From positions 1 through 64,000 of the forward strand of contig NZ_JAUHLI010000016.1 in the NCBI RefSeq assembly GCF_036325985.1: a stretch of DNA of 64,000 nt, given 5' to 3'. A model generated the notes under the pieces. It was not told the origin of the DNA and made no database searches. It saw only the letters and a list, made by a program, of their open reading frames with translations. A program made the position numbers and the translations under genes. The DNA comes from Alkalimonas cellulosilytica (GTDB taxonomy: Bacteria > Pseudomonadota > Gammaproteobacteria > Enterobacterales > Alteromonadaceae). Below, one piece after another: positions 17,625-26,745 of the stretch. Numbering within the stretch: the stretch's first letter is position 1; every line of letters begins with the position of its first letter.

Positions 17625-18634
17625 TAGTTTAATGTTGCTCCGGCGGTGCTGGTGGCTGCACGCTGAATTAGTTGAATCGCTTGCTCGACAGCATGCAATA
17701 AGCTGCCTGGATCGGCCTGACCTGTTCCGGCCAAGTCCAGTGCTGTACCGTGATCAACCGAGGTACGGATTAAAGGTAAGCCCAGGCTGATGTTGACCGA
17801 TTTGCCAAACCCCATATGCTTAAGTACTGGCAATCCCTGATCGTGATACATCGCCAGTACGGCATCGGCATCGTTCAGGTACTTGGGTTGAAACAAGGTA
17901 TCCGCGGGTAAAGGGCCGACCAGATCCATGCCTTGCTGTCGCAACTGCTCCAGCGTAGGAATAATGATATCGAGCTCTTCGCGTCCCAGATGCCCATTTT
18001 CTCCGGCATGCGGGTTCAGACCACACACATAAATGCGCGGCTGAGCAATACCAAACTTGCTTTGTAAATCCTGATGCAATACCTGCAGAACCACTTGCAA
18101 CCGCTCTGTGGTAATGGCTTTGGCAACGTAAGCCAATGGGATATGGGTAGTAGCCAGCGCGACTCTTAGTCCTTTTGTGGCCAGCATCATAACGACATGG
18201 CTACTGTTGCACTGGTGAGCAAAGAACTCGGTATGGCCACTAAAGGGGATACCTGCCTGATTGATAATACCTTTATGAACCGGGCCAGTGACGATAGCGG
18301 CAAAAGCCCCGGCGATGGTTTGCTCGCCAGCAAAGCGAAGTGTGTCAACCACGTAGGGGCCATTGGCTTCATTCAGTACGCCAGGCTGCACTGCTTCAGC
18401 GGTTGGGAACGATGCCAGCGTCAGGCTGCCGGCGCGTTGGGGCTGAGCAGGCTTATCTGGATCATAAGGCAAAAGCTTAACCTTTACTCCCAATAACCGG
18501 GCTCTTTGCTGCAACAGCTCGGCATCTGCACAGACCACCAGTTCAACCGGCCAGTCACGACTGGCCAGTTGCAGCACCAAATCAGGGCCTATACCCGCCG
18601 GCTCACCGGGAGTGATACCAAGACGCTGCGTCAT
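17624..18634 (-). CDS. pdxA: 4-hydroxythreonine-4-phosphate dehydrogenase PdxA
   Basis: A 336-residue NAD-dependent dehydrogenase of the DXP-dependent pyridoxal phosphate pathway. Signature blocks are GITPGEPAGIGPDL at the N-terminus, GHTEFFA near residue 135, NPHAGENGHLG and MYHDQGLPVLK. Length matches E. coli (329). It lies between surA (3 bp gap) and rsmA (overlapping codons) in the conserved operon. Confidence 0.95.
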   Translation of the reverse strand: MTQRLGITPGEPAGIGPDLVLQLASRDWPVELVVCADAELLQQRARLLGVKVKLLPYDPDKPAQPQRAGSLTLASFPTAEAVQPGVLNEANGPYVVDTLRFAGEQTIAGAFAAIVTGPVHKGIINQAGIPFSGHTEFFAHQCNSSHVVMMLATKGLRVALATTHIPLAYVAKAITTERLQVVLQVLHQDLQSKFGIAQPRIYVCGLNPHAGENGHLGREELDIIIPTLEQLRQQGMDLVGPLPADTLFQPKYLNDADAVLAMYHDQGLPVLKHMGFGKSVNISLGLPLIRTSVDHGTALDLAGTGQADPGSLLHAVEQAIQLIQRAATSTAGATLN

Positions 18635-18637
18635 GGT

Positions 18638-19921
18638 TTAATCCAGCACTTCAATGTAGGCTTCATCACGAAGCTCTCGCAGGAAAGTGGTCGACTCTTC
18701 ATTGAAGCGGCGATTGAAAATCATCCGGTAAATTTGCTCGCGTTGCCGATCAGCCGTCGCATCAACAGAGCGGCGTTCCAGCACTTGCACTACATGCCAA
18801 CCATGCTCGGTTCTGAATGGCTCGCTGATTTCATTGAGCTCCAGGCTACGCAAGGTGTCGCGAAACTCAGGTACAAAAATGTCCGGCTCTGCCCAGCCGA
18901 GGTCACCACCATTGTTGCGTGAACCCGGGTCTTCTGAATGTTCACGGGCAAAATCGGCAAAGCTGACAGCGCCATTGCGGAAATCTTCGACAAAACGGGC
19001 CAGCCGGTCGCGCGCGCGCTCTTCACTCAAAATAATGGAAGGGCGAATAAGCACATGGCGTGATTTGATCTCTTCGATTTCAGCAACGTTTTCACCACGG
19101 ATATCAAAAATGGTCAGGATATGAAAGCCTGCGCCGGAGCGTAATGGACCTATCATTTCGCCCCGACGTTTTCCGCGGATAGCTTCAGCGAATAAGGTTG
19201 GCATTTCATTGATGTTCATCCACCCCATATCACCACCTTCCAGAGCACGGCTGCCGGACGATGAGGTAATGGCTTGTTGACGAAAGTCGGCACCTTCCCG
19301 AAGTAACTCGAGCACACGCTCGGCCTGGCTGCGAGCTACTTCAATATCTTCGGTACTGGCCTGGCTGGGTAAACCGATTAGAATGTGGCCGATGTTGTAT
19401 TGCTCGGAGCTGGCACCTTGCTCTTGCATCACCCGCAGTAAACTTTCAACCTCCTGGGGACTGATATAAATACGACGCTGTACGGCATTGCGCATTACTT
19501 CGTTGGTGGTGATTTCTTCCCGCAGGCGCTCGCGAAACTGCTGATAACTGCCTTCCTCTTGCTCCACTTGCAGGCGGAACTGATCCAGGCTCATGCCTTC
19601 CCCCGCGGCGATACGTTGAATGGTCTGATCCAACTGAGCATCGCTGATCTGCAGGCCCATGCGATTGGCCATTTGCATTTGTAAGTTGGTTTGAATTAAG
19701 CGCTCCAAAGCCTGTACCCGTAACACTTGATCAGAGGGTAACCCCTGACCCTGAGTGGCCGCATTCCGCTTTACGCGTTCGACCACTTCCCGGACTTCAG
19801 ACTCAAGTACAACACCACTGTCTACAATGGCAGCGATCCGATCGATTTCCCGTTCAGCTGCATGGCTTTGAGGCCAGGACAGCAAGCAACCGACAAGTAC
19901 AATACAGGACAATAATCTCAT
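18638..19921 (-). CDS. surA: periplasmic chaperone/peptidyl-prolyl isomerase SurA
   Basis: A 427-residue periplasmic chaperone for outer-membrane beta-barrel proteins, including LptD. A signal peptide covers about residues 1-21 (cleavage near SHAAE), followed by the helical SurA_N domain and two parvulin domains (about 175-275 and 285-385) with blocks such as NIGHILIGLP and EDPGSRNNGGDLGW. It is translated just after lptD, its main client, with an 11 bp gap. Confidence 0.95.
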   Translation of the reverse strand: MRLLSCIVLVGCLLSWPQSHAAEREIDRIAAIVDSGVVLESEVREVVERVKRNAATQGQGLPSDQVLRVQALERLIQTNLQMQMANRMGLQISDAQLDQTIQRIAAGEGMSLDQFRLQVEQEEGSYQQFRERLREEITTNEVMRNAVQRRIYISPQEVESLLRVMQEQGASSEQYNIGHILIGLPSQASTEDIEVARSQAERVLELLREGADFRQQAITSSSGSRALEGGDMGWMNINEMPTLFAEAIRGKRRGEMIGPLRSGAGFHILTIFDIRGENVAEIEEIKSRHVLIRPSIILSEERARDRLARFVEDFRNGAVSFADFAREHSEDPGSRNNGGDLGWAEPDIFVPEFRDTLRSLELNEISEPFRTEHGWHVVQVLERRSVDATADRQREQIYRMIFNRRFNEESTTFLRELRDEAYIEVLD

Positions 19922-19932
19922 AAACCCCTACA

Positions 19933-22218
19933 CTAATTATTCAATAAATATGGACGGCGATAGCTGAAGATGCCATTAGATAACATGTCTGTGACGGCAA
20001 AACCAGCATTATCACCAAAGCCTTTTAACACAAATTGCAGCGAAATACCGTGATCAAACCGGCTTGGAGCGGCGAAGTCTAAAGCCTCTCTGCCGAGCTC
20101 TGCCATAATTTGGCGCCGGGCAACCACGCGCACGGCCCAGCAACAAGACTCGAATTGTAACCCTAGATGCGCATCCAGTAATTGACTGCGCTTTAAGTCG
20201 TAATAATAACTGGCAACCAGTTGCCACTCATCGGACACTGGCATAGTGCCCAGTATGCCAAGCTGACTGATTTCGTAGTCTGAGACAGCCTGACTGTAAC
20301 GATGGTTCAACTGAAACAGTTTTTTGTCACTGCCACGGTAATCCAGGGTGGCATTGCTCTTCACCAGTGTGCGACTGTCACTATCGTACTGGACACCGGC
20401 ACTGACAAACCAGCGATGGTGCCATTGCCACATGGCTTCGGCGGCCAACATCGACTCAATACTGGTCAGGTTCTGTTGGTGGGGGTCGTCCTGTTCCGTT
20501 GGTTGCTGTAGAAAAATAATCTGTCCCAGGCTAAAACGAAATTGCTCACGATCAGAGCCATCATAAATGCGGCTGGTGGCGCCCAAAGTCAGTTGATTGG
20601 CTTCATTGATCCGATCCAAACCAGAAAAACGATTCTGCCTAAAAAGGCCATAATAATCATCTTGCAGCCGTGTGGTATCGTACAGGCCAATATTGCTCTG
20701 ATCACGGTAGGGCACATAGAGATATTGCAACTGAGGTTCCAGTGTCTGGGTACCACCTGAGTTGCCTTGCAGTGCACGTTCAAAGTTCAGCTGAGCACGT
20801 AAACGGAACTTAGGCAAAGTACGTTGTACCCGGCTATCTTCAGGCAATAAAAACTGATGGCTGTTTTGCTGGTAACGGGTGTGCATCAGGCTGGCTTCTG
20901 CCACCAGTTCTGCGCCTGGTGTGATCCAGGGTAATCTGAGCTCTGGCTCAAAATGGGTTCGGTGTGCTGAATGGATCAGAGCAGCATCATTGCGAAAGTG
21001 GGCATAGTTTGCCTGCCAGTCCAGTTCAAACCAGGCAAGCTGAATTGCTTCGGCTGCTCGGAGCTCTAGCTGCGGTACGGCCATATAGGCTTTGTCATAG
21101 TCACCCAGCACCGAGAACCCTTGCAACTGCATGCGTGCCAATATTTGCTCACCGAAATAGGACAGGTTCGCCTGTTTTAGAAGCTGTGTATCAGTGGGGT
21201 TGACATGATCAGAGCCAAGGTCGGTAAGGTAGGCATCATCACTGATTTCAGTGACATCAACCGTTGCACGCCAGCGCGGGTTAAAGTCGCTCAGTTGTTG
21301 ATAGTGTCCCAAATAGCGCTTGCCAAGCGCTGACCTGTCTTGATCTTTGTGCATGTACTCGAGGTGCATCAGACCCTGATGGTCTTCTGTCAGATAGCGG
21401 AACTCGGATTTTAGCTGGTAGCCCCGGCTAGTCATAATGCGGGGCGTTAAAGTCATATCGTAATTGGGTGCCAGGTTCAGGTAATAAGGTAGCTCCACAT
21501 CCACGCCCAACCGCTGTGAATTACTTAACTTTGGCAATAACAAACCTGTGCGGCGCTCATCGGAGATAGGAAACGACAAGTAAGGTAAGTAAAGGACAGG
21601 CACATCTTTGACCCGAAAGACCGTATGCCAGGCTTCACCCCAACCTTCATCCGCATTCAGTTGAATGCGGTTTGCGTGTAAAGCCCAACTGTTATCTCCA
21701 TCCGGACAGGCAGTAAAGCTGGCGTGCTCCAATTGCAGGTGCTGTTCAGTGGCAGCCAACACATCGGCTGAACCACGACCTGCCTGCTCAACTAACTGAT
21801 AGTGCGCCTCGGATAGCTCGACGCGGTTACTGGCCAGATCGGCAAGAAATTGCTCGCTGCGAACGGCGATGACGGAGCTGAAATAATCAATGCCTCCTTG
21901 CGCCAGAATTTGTTGTCTACCTTGGTCGAAACTGGCCTCTGGTGCTTGCAACAGGGTGTCGCGATAACTGACCTGCACGGCACCATCAAAGCTGGCAAAT
22001 TGGTTGTTGCGTAACCGTAATCCTTCAGATTCGATGCGTACCTGGTTGTTGTAGCGATCCAACTCGGTAAATGCTGCAGGCTGAACCAGTGGCGTGTAAC
22101 AACGTAGCAGGGCCAGTTCCGACTGCGTTTCCGGCGCTTGTGCAGCAATCCCCGTGTGCTGGAGACTGATTAGGGCCATCAGGCAGCCTATTGCAGGGCT
22201 GGTCAAGCGAAACGTCAT
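19933..22218 (-). CDS. lptD: LPS-assembly protein LptD
   Basis: A 761-residue outer-membrane protein that inserts lipopolysaccharide into the outer leaflet together with LptE. It has a signal peptide (about 1-26), a periplasmic OstA beta-jellyroll (about residues 50-180), then a 26-strand barrel starting after WHTVFRVKDVPVLYLPYLSF, a hallmark segment. A CC pair occurs in ESCCWAVR near the C-terminus, as expected for the inter-domain disulfides. First gene of the six-gene operon; divergent from djlA as in E. coli. Confidence 0.95.
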   Translation of the reverse strand: MTFRLTSPAIGCLMALISLQHTGIAAQAPETQSELALLRCYTPLVQPAAFTELDRYNNQVRIESEGLRLRNNQFASFDGAVQVSYRDTLLQAPEASFDQGRQQILAQGGIDYFSSVIAVRSEQFLADLASNRVELSEAHYQLVEQAGRGSADVLAATEQHLQLEHASFTACPDGDNSWALHANRIQLNADEGWGEAWHTVFRVKDVPVLYLPYLSFPISDERRTGLLLPKLSNSQRLGVDVELPYYLNLAPNYDMTLTPRIMTSRGYQLKSEFRYLTEDHQGLMHLEYMHKDQDRSALGKRYLGHYQQLSDFNPRWRATVDVTEISDDAYLTDLGSDHVNPTDTQLLKQANLSYFGEQILARMQLQGFSVLGDYDKAYMAVPQLELRAAEAIQLAWFELDWQANYAHFRNDAALIHSAHRTHFEPELRLPWITPGAELVAEASLMHTRYQQNSHQFLLPEDSRVQRTLPKFRLRAQLNFERALQGNSGGTQTLEPQLQYLYVPYRDQSNIGLYDTTRLQDDYYGLFRQNRFSGLDRINEANQLTLGATSRIYDGSDREQFRFSLGQIIFLQQPTEQDDPHQQNLTSIESMLAAEAMWQWHHRWFVSAGVQYDSDSRTLVKSNATLDYRGSDKKLFQLNHRYSQAVSDYEISQLGILGTMPVSDEWQLVASYYYDLKRSQLLDAHLGLQFESCCWAVRVVARRQIMAELGREALDFAAPSRFDHGISLQFVLKGFGDNAGFAVTDMLSNGIFSYRRPYLLNN

Positions 22219-22355
22219 TTGTTAGTTAAACCTTGATTTGTATTTGGGAGTACGTGCAAGTGCTTATGATAAAGCAAATTGCTTTACCCCGCTATGCTGT
22301 TCTGCTGCCAGGGCGCAGAAACACTACGTTCTGGGCTGGTACAGTATCTTGGTAC

Positions 22356-22364
22356 TGGTATAAT
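22356..22364 (+). promoter_or_regulatory. extended -10 promoter for djlA
   Basis: TGGTATAAT (22356-22364) is a perfect -10 hexamer with a TGn extension. Only a weak -35 (CTGGTA at 22336) lies 17 bp upstream. It is oriented towards djlA and would give a leader of about 90 bases. Confidence 0.55.
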
Positions 22365-22460
22365 GGGCAACCTATCCAGTTGAACCGTGGCTACTGAATG
22401 GAGGTTGTCTGGCTATTTGTGCAGGTAGAGTGCTTCCCAAGGCTTTGAAGGAGTTTTTTG

Positions 22461-23270
22461 ATGTGGGGTAAAATTCTTGGGGCCTTATTTGGTATGGCTA
22501 TTTTGCGCTTACCCGGACTTTTTATTGGTTTGCTGGTCGGCCACTGGTTTGATCGGGCGCTGAGCCGGCAATTTGAACGTCAAGGTGGTTTCCAGCGCTT
22601 GTTTCGTAACCAGCCGGAGGCGCAGGGTATTTTCATGTTCAGTACTTTTGCTGTCATGGGACACCTTGCCAAGTCATCTGGAGTAGTTACGCCGGCGCAT
22701 ATTCGTCAGGCCCAGCATTTTATGGAGCAACTTGGCCTAAACGCGGTTCAGCAAAAAGAGGCTCAGGCAGCATTTCGGGACGGCAAAGCCAGTCATTTCC
22801 CTTGGCAACAGCAACTGCAGGAACTAAAAGAAGCCTACCGCAACCGGCCCGATGTATTGATGCTGTTCTTAGAGATACAGCTGGGGATAGCACTGGCTGA
22901 TGGCAAAGTAAGCCCTGTGCAGCGTACGATTTTGCGTCAAATGGCAGAGCAACTGGATTTTTCAGCACTGCAGTTTGAGCAGATCCTTGGTCGTTATGAA
23001 GCCGAGGCCCGTTTTACTCACCGGCGTCACCAGGGGCGCAGTACACAGCAATCAGTCTCAAGTCTGGCAGATGCTTACGCCTTACTGGGGGTGTCTGACA
23101 GCTGCAGTGAAGCTGAGTTGAAGAAAGCTTACAAACGATTAATGGCGCAGCATCATCCGGATAAATTGATCGCCCAGGGGATGCCAAAAGAAATGCTTGA
23201 GTTGACCAAACAAAAAGCTCAGGAGATACAAGCAGCTTATGCGTTGATCAAGCAACGCCGTTCGCGTTGA
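22461..23270 (+). CDS. djlA: co-chaperone DjlA (membrane-anchored DnaJ-like)
   Basis: A 269-residue type III membrane J-protein. A single N-terminal TM segment (about residues 6-30) is followed by a TerB-like domain (about 50-170) and a C-terminal J domain with the HPD tripeptide (MAQHHPDKL) that stimulates DnaK. The ATG at 22461 follows AAGGAG; a TTG one codon earlier is in frame but less likely. Divergent from lptD, as in E. coli. Confidence 0.94.
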   Translation: MWGKILGALFGMAILRLPGLFIGLLVGHWFDRALSRQFERQGGFQRLFRNQPEAQGIFMFSTFAVMGHLAKSSGVVTPAHIRQAQHFMEQLGLNAVQQKEAQAAFRDGKASHFPWQQQLQELKEAYRNRPDVLMLFLEIQLGIALADGKVSPVQRTILRQMAEQLDFSALQFEQILGRYEAEARFTHRRHQGRSTQQSVSSLADAYALLGVSDSCSEAELKKAYKRLMAQHHPDKLIAQGMPKEMLELTKQKAQEIQAAYALIKQRRSR

Positions 23271-23307
23271 TCTCTTTTTCATCATTTATTTTTCAGAGGT
23301 AGCGTGC

Positions 23308-24147
23308 ATGCAGATGGATGCCAGTTGGTTGCAACGTTTGAAAATTATTGAGCAAAGTCGTTATTTTCAGGGCTTTGTGATTGCGGTTATTGTGATTGCT
23401 GCGCTGGCTGTAGGCGCAAAAACCTATCGCTTACCCGTCTGGTTGGAGCAGAGCATTAGCGTGCTTGACGTAGCGATTACCCTATTCTTTCTGGTTGAAA
23501 TCAGCATCCGTTTTTTATCGGCTGAGCAGAAAAAGCGTTTTTTTTATGATGGCTGGAACCTGTTTGATACCTTGATCGTGGTGGCCAGTTTAATTCCGCT
23601 ACCTGACAGTGAGATGGTGGTCATTGGCCGGTTGCTACGGGTATTACGGGTTCTACGCCTGGTGTCGATCGTGCCGGAGCTGCGCTTTTTAATCAATGCT
23701 CTGCTCAAAGCCATTCCAAAGATGGGCTATATCGCCTTGTTAATGTTTATCATTTTCTATATTTTTGCCGCGGTTGGCTCCATCTTTTTTGCTCATATTG
23801 ATGAGTTTCTTTGGGGGGACATTGCGATTTCGATGCTAACCCTGTTCCGGGTAGCAACGTTTGAAGATTGGACCGATGTGATGTACGACACCATGGAGGT
23901 GTATCCACTCAGTTGGATTTACTACATCGTGTTTATTTTTCTGACGACCTTTATTTTCCTCAATATGATGGTGGGGGTGATTCTAGAGATTATGACCAAT
24001 GAAACCAGAAAAGAAGATCATCAGCAACAAGAAGACCATCACACTGAGTTGCTGCAGCAGCTGACAGCGCTGCAGCAACAGGTAGCCCGGTTAAACAGCC
24101 GGCTGGATCAGCAGCAGGATACTGCAGGTAGAGCAGGGGAAGGTTGA
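23308..24147 (+). CDS. one-domain voltage-gated cation channel (NaChBac/NavAb-like)
   Basis: A 279-residue six-TM ion channel subunit, expected to form a homotetramer in the inner membrane. S4 (near residue 110) carries regularly spaced arginines, RLLRVLRVLR, as a voltage sensor. The pore loop holds the selectivity filter TFEDWTD at residues 184-190, where NavAb has TLESWSM. S6 follows (FIFLNMMVGVILEIM), then a charged neck and a glutamine-rich coiled coil (about 230-270) as in bacterial Nav channels. The extra acidic residues suggest divalent-cation permeation (see findings). It lies 37 bp after djlA; its 3' end overlaps the convergent lipoprotein gene by 40 bp. Confidence 0.88.
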   Translation: MQMDASWLQRLKIIEQSRYFQGFVIAVIVIAALAVGAKTYRLPVWLEQSISVLDVAITLFFLVEISIRFLSAEQKKRFFYDGWNLFDTLIVVASLIPLPDSEMVVIGRLLRVLRVLRLVSIVPELRFLINALLKAIPKMGYIALLMFIIFYIFAAVGSIFFAHIDEFLWGDIAISMLTLFRVATFEDWTDVMYDTMEVYPLSWIYYIVFIFLTTFIFLNMMVGVILEIMTNETRKEDHQQQEDHHTELLQQLTALQQQVARLNSRLDQQQDTAGRAGEG

Positions 24148-24530
24148 GCAGCGGTAGCTGCTGCGGGCAGCAGATAATTGTCGAAAGTGAATACCTCCGA
24201 ACTTTCCAAAGCAACTTTGCGATAGCCTTCGCCCTCCTCCAGCACCACAACCTCACTGGTCACTGCATAAATAGTGCATTGATCGGTGGGGAGGAGCTCC
24301 GCAAGATAACGAGCCATAGCCCGTAACTGCGAGCTGGCAGCCAGGCGACGGGTTTCTGCTTCATCATGGCAGACATGAGCCTGTTCCATCAGTGTCATTG
24401 TGCTGCCAACACTGCTAACAGGTTCAGGAATGACTTCAACTGGCGCCACTACGACAGGCGTAGGGGCAGAACAGGCCTGCAGCAGACCAAGTCCTGCCAA
24501 AGTTAATAGAGTTCGGGTTGTATTTTTCAT
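24108..24530 (-). CDS. hypothetical lipoprotein
   Basis: A 140-residue protein with a type II signal sequence: a basic start (MKNTTRT), a hydrophobic stretch and lipobox LLQAC with the lipidated Cys near residue 20. A Pro/Val-rich linker (PTPVVVAPVEVIPEPV) leads to a small domain with two further cysteines (HVCHDE and TDQCTIY) and the C-terminal dipeptide CC. I do not recognise the family. It follows the DUF3530 gene by 42 bp on the same strand, so a shared transcript is likely. The start at 24530 is chosen for the signal sequence; no clear ribosome-binding site is seen. Confidence 0.65.
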   Translation of the reverse strand: MKNTTRTLLTLAGLGLLQACSAPTPVVVAPVEVIPEPVSSVGSTMTLMEQAHVCHDEAETRRLAASSQLRAMARYLAELLPTDQCTIYAVTSEVVVLEEGEGYRKVALESSEVFTFDNYLLPAAATAAQPSPALPAVSCC

Positions 24531-24572
24531 TGTAGATACCAAAAGAATGCATGGAGGGGAGCTCGTTACAGA

Positions 24573-25346
24573 TTATAGACCAAGATAGCTGAGCCAGCCA
24601 TACACCTCTTTATACATGACTTGTTGTGTGGTTTCCAGCTCGGCATGTCCTGTTATCAGGCGCTGACGATATAATAAGTTGGCATGCCGATGACTCCACT
24701 GGCGGCGAAGTTCGAAAGTGCTGGTGATATGCAGGTAATCACGGTGATGTGCTAAGTCAAGCACCGGTATCGTCTGCCGTGAGATGCGTTGTGCCAGCTC
24801 GCGGTTACTGGCTGGATCCATATGGTAACTGCTAAGGAAGACCAGCGCTTCTGGTTGCCTGGGTTGCTGGGCCCAATCCAGTTGGCTCAGCAGATAGCCG
24901 CTTTGCCCTTGTGCCAGGATCACCAGATGGCCAGCTTGCCAGGCTTGCTGGCTTAACACCAATTGCAATTGTTGTTGGAACAGAGAGAGTGTTTCGCCAT
25001 CGTCACTATCTGCTGCTGTGTTTGCAAGGGCCGGATAGTTGGGCAGGACAGCAACGGTTGACCAGCCATGCTGATTCATTGCATGCCGCAGAAAGTTGAT
25101 CTGGCGTGGGGAAGCCGGGTGCTGGCTTGGATCCGGTAATAACACCAGCGTGCCTTGTTGGTAAGGTGTCATGGCTTCTCGATGTATTACCAGTAATCTG
25201 TCTGAGGCTTCGCCAATGAGGTGCAGTTCCCAGTCGGGCAGGTAATGCTGCAGATCAGCCTGCAGCCAATTTGATTGGGTTACTGCTGCTGCCGTCAGGC
25301 CGGGTAATAACAACAAAAGCAGTGCTACGAAACCAAAGAATTGCAT
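24573..25346 (-). CDS. DUF3530 family exported alpha/beta-hydrolase-like protein
   Basis: A 257-residue protein with a signal peptide (about 1-20, cleavage near LTAAA). The rest resembles DUF3530, an alpha/beta-hydrolase-like family of unknown function. A nucleophile-elbow-like AQGQSGYL occurs near residue 146, and LDLAHHRDY could hold the distal acid/His region, but a complete triad is not clear. GGAG lies six bases before the ATG. It precedes the lipoprotein gene and lies behind the ompA terminator. Confidence 0.72.
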   Translation of the reverse strand: MQFFGFVALLLLLLPGLTAAAVTQSNWLQADLQHYLPDWELHLIGEASDRLLVIHREAMTPYQQGTLVLLPDPSQHPASPRQINFLRHAMNQHGWSTVAVLPNYPALANTAADSDDGETLSLFQQQLQLVLSQQAWQAGHLVILAQGQSGYLLSQLDWAQQPRQPEALVFLSSYHMDPASNRELAQRISRQTIPVLDLAHHRDYLHITSTFELRRQWSHRHANLLYRQRLITGHAELETTQQVMYKEVYGWLSYLGL

Positions 25347-25408
25347 CTGTAGCTCCAGCTGGGTGATGGGTCAGAGTCCCTTGTATCGGCCAGCAGAAAA
25401 AAAAGTTA

Positions 25409-25439
25409 AAAAAAACCGCTGACTGGCAGCGGTTTTTTT
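25409..25439. terminator. bidirectional intrinsic terminator after the OmpA-like gene
   Basis: The stem CCGCTG (25416-25421) pairs with CAGCGG (25427-25432) across loop ACTGG. It is flanked by about seven A on one side and T7 (25433-25439) on the other, so it works on the minus strand after the ompA-like gene. It would also stop plus-strand transcription. Confidence 0.85.
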
Positions 25440-25456
25440 ATGCAAGAGACCAGCGA

Positions 25457-26527
25457 TTAACGCATTACAGGCTCTTTGATGCGTGCTGTTACCAGAGCTT
25501 CAATGCGCTGGTTGGCACGATGCGCTTCACGAGTAGCGCCTTCCATACGAGGACGACTGAAGCCGTAACCTACTGTGCTGATACGAGAACGCTCAATACC
25601 ATGGGTGTTCACCAGCAAATCTGCAACGGCACGGGCACGACGCTCTGACAAACGCTGGTTGTAATCAGCAGCACCAATGCGCGAGGCGTGACCTTCAATT
25701 TCAACAGTCGCTGTTGGGTAGCGTTTCAGGTAGTCAGCCAGACGGGCAACATCAGCACGTTGCTCGCGGGATACTTCAGCAGAGTCGAATGCAAACAGAA
25801 CGCGGATTTCTGCACTGCCGACACGTTGCTCAACTTCCTGATACACAGTACAACCACGCTCATCAACTTTGTGGCCACGAGGGGTGTTCGGGCACTGATC
25901 TAGATGATCTGGTACGCCATCACCATCTGAGTCAACCACTGCTGGCTGAGTTGGAGCTGGAGCTGGAGCTGGCGTTGGAGCTGGAGCAGATGAGCTACCA
26001 AACACATAAGTAAGGCCTGCTTTAAGACCTGCATCAGCAAAGCCACTCTTTCTCAGCTCTTGGTACCGATTTGCTTCAGCATAAAAGGCTAAGTTTTCGT
26101 TCAAAAAAGCACGGTAACCAATACCAACATTCAGTGCATCAGAATGATGCATATCAAAATGTTTGTAACCACCAACCAGATACAGGTTAGAGTTAGTTAA
26201 ATGGTACATGGCATCAATACCAACACGATTGCCAGTTACACGATCACTGGTTAATTTGTTTTTCAGGCGCTGACGAGCATACTCAACACGAACAGCCCAG
26301 TTCTCATCAAAACGGTAACCAAGCTCAAGACCAACACCTGGTCCACGGGTCAGATAATCCCATTCCACATCACGGGTTTTCTTACGATCCGGCATGTAGT
26401 ATTCAGCGAATACTGAGCCAAACATACGCTCTTGCAGCTCTGCGGCTGATGGGGTATTAGCGTAAGCTGTACCAGCCATCATTGGCAAAGCAACAGCAAC
26501 AGCTACTGAACAAATTTTACGTTTCAT
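25457..26527 (-). CDS. OmpA/OprF-family outer-membrane protein
   Basis: A 356-residue outer-membrane protein. A signal peptide (about 1-23, AYA/NTPS) is followed by an eight-strand barrel domain (about 25-180), a Pro/Ala-rich hinge (PAPTPAPAPAPTQPA) and a thrombospondin type 3 calcium-binding-like repeat (DSDGDGVPDHLDQCPNTP). The OmpA C-terminal peptidoglycan-binding domain holds TVEIEGHASRIGAADYNQRLSERRA. It ties the outer membrane to the wall. AAAGGAG gives a strong ribosome-binding site. The 218 bp before the gene are noncoding and contain TATAAA elements that may be its promoter. Confidence 0.9.
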   Translation of the reverse strand: MKRKICSVAVAVALPMMAGTAYANTPSAAELQERMFGSVFAEYYMPDRKKTRDVEWDYLTRGPGVGLELGYRFDENWAVRVEYARQRLKNKLTSDRVTGNRVGIDAMYHLTNSNLYLVGGYKHFDMHHSDALNVGIGYRAFLNENLAFYAEANRYQELRKSGFADAGLKAGLTYVFGSSSAPAPTPAPAPAPTQPAVVDSDGDGVPDHLDQCPNTPRGHKVDERGCTVYQEVEQRVGSAEIRVLFAFDSAEVSREQRADVARLADYLKRYPTATVEIEGHASRIGAADYNQRLSERRARAVADLLVNTHGIERSRISTVGYGFSRPRMEGATREAHRANQRIEALVTARIKEPVMR

Positions 26528-26745
26528 CCAATTCTCCTTTAGGTGAAGTCTTACTTGCCAATTTTATAGGGAAAATGCTTATTTAACAAACCAATCCCGT
26601 AAATAATGCAGACAAATCCTTAAAAACGACAGTTTCTGATGGTCATAGCTATCTTAAGCAAACAAGCTGAACCCCAGGTTAACAAAATGCGCTAAGTGTA
26701 GCATCTTTTCACCTTGTTGGCAGTGGGGTTTGTATTTGGATACCG

